Assembly: GCA_029864165.1 (NCBI GenBank)
Contig: JAOTTZ010000083.1
Location: 1-7,357 of the forward strand
Length of the DNA: 7,357 nt
Source: Burkholderiaceae bacterium
Lineage (GTDB): Bacteria; Pseudomonadota; Gammaproteobacteria; Burkholderiales; Burkholderiaceae_C
Direction: 5' to 3'
The notes under the pieces are model-generated. The model was not told the origin of the DNA and made no database searches. It worked only from the letters and a program-made list of their open reading frames with translations. The position numbers were made by a program, and so were the translations under genes. Shown piece after piece: positions 6,951 through 7,357 of the stretch. How positions within the stretch are numbered: position 1 is the first letter of the stretch; the number at the start of each line of letters is the position of its first letter.

Positions 6951-7231
6951 GACGCCCTCCCGGTCGTGGCAGCGGCGCAGTTCCCGGCCCAAGGCAGGGC
7001 CACTTCGACAAGGCGACCGCTGTCGAGCTTGGCGTAGATCAGCGTTGTGTTCAGCGAGCGGTGCCGAAGCACGTCGGCCACTTCCTTGAGCGAGGAGCCG
7101 CCGGCCAGCAGACGGCTGGCCATCGTGTGACGCAGCATGTGCGAGCGCGTGTGCGCAAGCCCGGCGCGAGCGTAGCCCATCTTTGTCACTTTTCCGAGGA
7201 TTTCGGCCTTACAGCGGCCGCAAACCCGCAT
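6947..7231 (-). pseudogene. ritA: RitA, 3' remnant of the first tyrosine recombinase of the trio
   Basis: Only the last part of the catalytic domain remains. Counting from the in-frame ATG at 7231, the fragment keeps H31 and R34 (SHMLRHTM), H57 (DVLRHRS) and the nucleophile Y66 (TTLIYAK), and ends in the VALPW segment common near the end of such integrases. The core-binding domain, the first catalytic Arg and the Lys are absent; intact family members have roughly 300 or more additional residues. Recognisable integrase similarity starts around residues 12-18 (about 7180-7200). The residues before that (MRVCGRCKAE) do not resemble an integrase and probably come from foreign DNA, so the ATG is unlikely to be a native start. 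The stop overlaps the ritB start (ATGA). A functional protein is unlikely. Confidence 0.8.
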
Positions 7232-7357
7232 AGATGCTGGGCTCGGCCAAGAAAGTGAAATGTTGTGCCATAATATTTTAGCTTGGCTGGTTTTTCCCCC
7301 TGTACCTGGTGCATCATCGTGTAATGTTCATCAGACGCACGGCCACCAGCGCTCGCA
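7201..7357 (+). mobile_element. Possible left end of an insertion sequence that broke ritA
   Basis: To the right of the ritA remnant the composition changes: 7251-7300 is only 40% GC and contains TAATATTTTA and TTTTT, unlike the rest of the window. A + strand reading frame with a transposase-like beginning starts at 7324. The exact boundary is not visible; it probably lies between about 7195 and 7245. CCCGCATAGATGCTGGG (7225-7241) is a loose inverted repeat that may mark it. A deletion junction or an unrelated flank remains possible. Confidence 0.35.
7324..7357 (+). CDS. Possible start of an IS1634-type transposase (cut off by window end)
   Basis: The ATG at 7324 opens a frame reading MFIRRTATSAR up to the window edge. 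Transposases of the IS1634 group (DDE type) commonly begin with a very similar MFIRxTxT segment. Only 11 residues are visible and no clear Shine-Dalgarno sequence precedes the ATG, so this is recognition from memory of a short motif and must be treated as tentative. Its place, pointing away from a truncated ritA in AT-richer DNA, fits an insertion sequence. Confidence 0.35.
   Translation, partial: MFIRRTATSAR

Noticed and set aside
6951..6992. Upstream ATG for ritB at 6992
   Set aside because: The extra 14 residues lie inside the ritA tail; the ATG at 6950, in the ATGA overlap, gives the normal length and N-terminus.
7209..7271. 20-codon - strand frame beginning MAQHFTFLAEP
   Set aside because: Very short and without a ribosome binding site; considered as a leader or IS fragment, but nothing supports it.
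7186..7356. - strand frame open from the window edge to TGA at 7186-7188 (56 codons)
   Set aside because: It overlaps the ritA remnant and the putative IS end, and its sequence (e.g. KLKYYGTTFHFLGRAQHLCG) matches nothing I recognise; it is too short at the edge to claim as a gene.

Overview
The window is GC-rich DNA with the codon and gene style of a proteobacterium, most likely a beta- or gammaproteobacterium able to denitrify. This taxonomic guess rests on the gene content and base composition, not on a database match. It has two parts with different histories.

The left part (1-4467, + strand) is a tightly packed operon for a respiratory, cytochrome c-dependent nitric oxide reductase (cNOR). 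It holds the 3' end of a c-type cytochrome gene in the norC position, a complete norB (catalytic subunit, all haem and FeB ligands visible), norQ (MoxR-type AAA+ ATPase) and norD (VWA/MIDAS protein). NorC and NorB form the membrane enzyme that reduces 2 NO to N2O. NorQ and NorD together are the chaperone pair needed to activate it, probably by helping the non-haem FeB iron into NorB. The order, the norB/norQ overlap and the short norQ-norD gap argue for one transcript, whose promoter lies to the left of the window.

A stretch without recognisable genes (4468-4969) follows, between convergent genes. It holds a terminator-like hairpin just after norD and, at its right end, a dense set of short repeats next to the recombinase genes.

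The right part (4970-7231, - strand) is a run of three tyrosine recombinase genes in the order and overlap pattern of a Recombinase-In-Trio (RIT) element: a truncated ritA, an intact ritB and an intact ritC, joined by ATGA-type and 8-bp overlaps. Only the last part of ritA remains; the N-terminal domain and first catalytic Arg are missing. Just beyond the break the DNA becomes AT-richer and a + strand reading frame starts that resembles the N-terminus of IS1634-type transposases. The simplest reading is a RIT element inserted behind the nor operon and later broken by an insertion sequence or a deletion. The most interesting unexplained structure is the repeat cluster at 4861-4976, which contains a candidate recombination core site at the left end of the RIT element.
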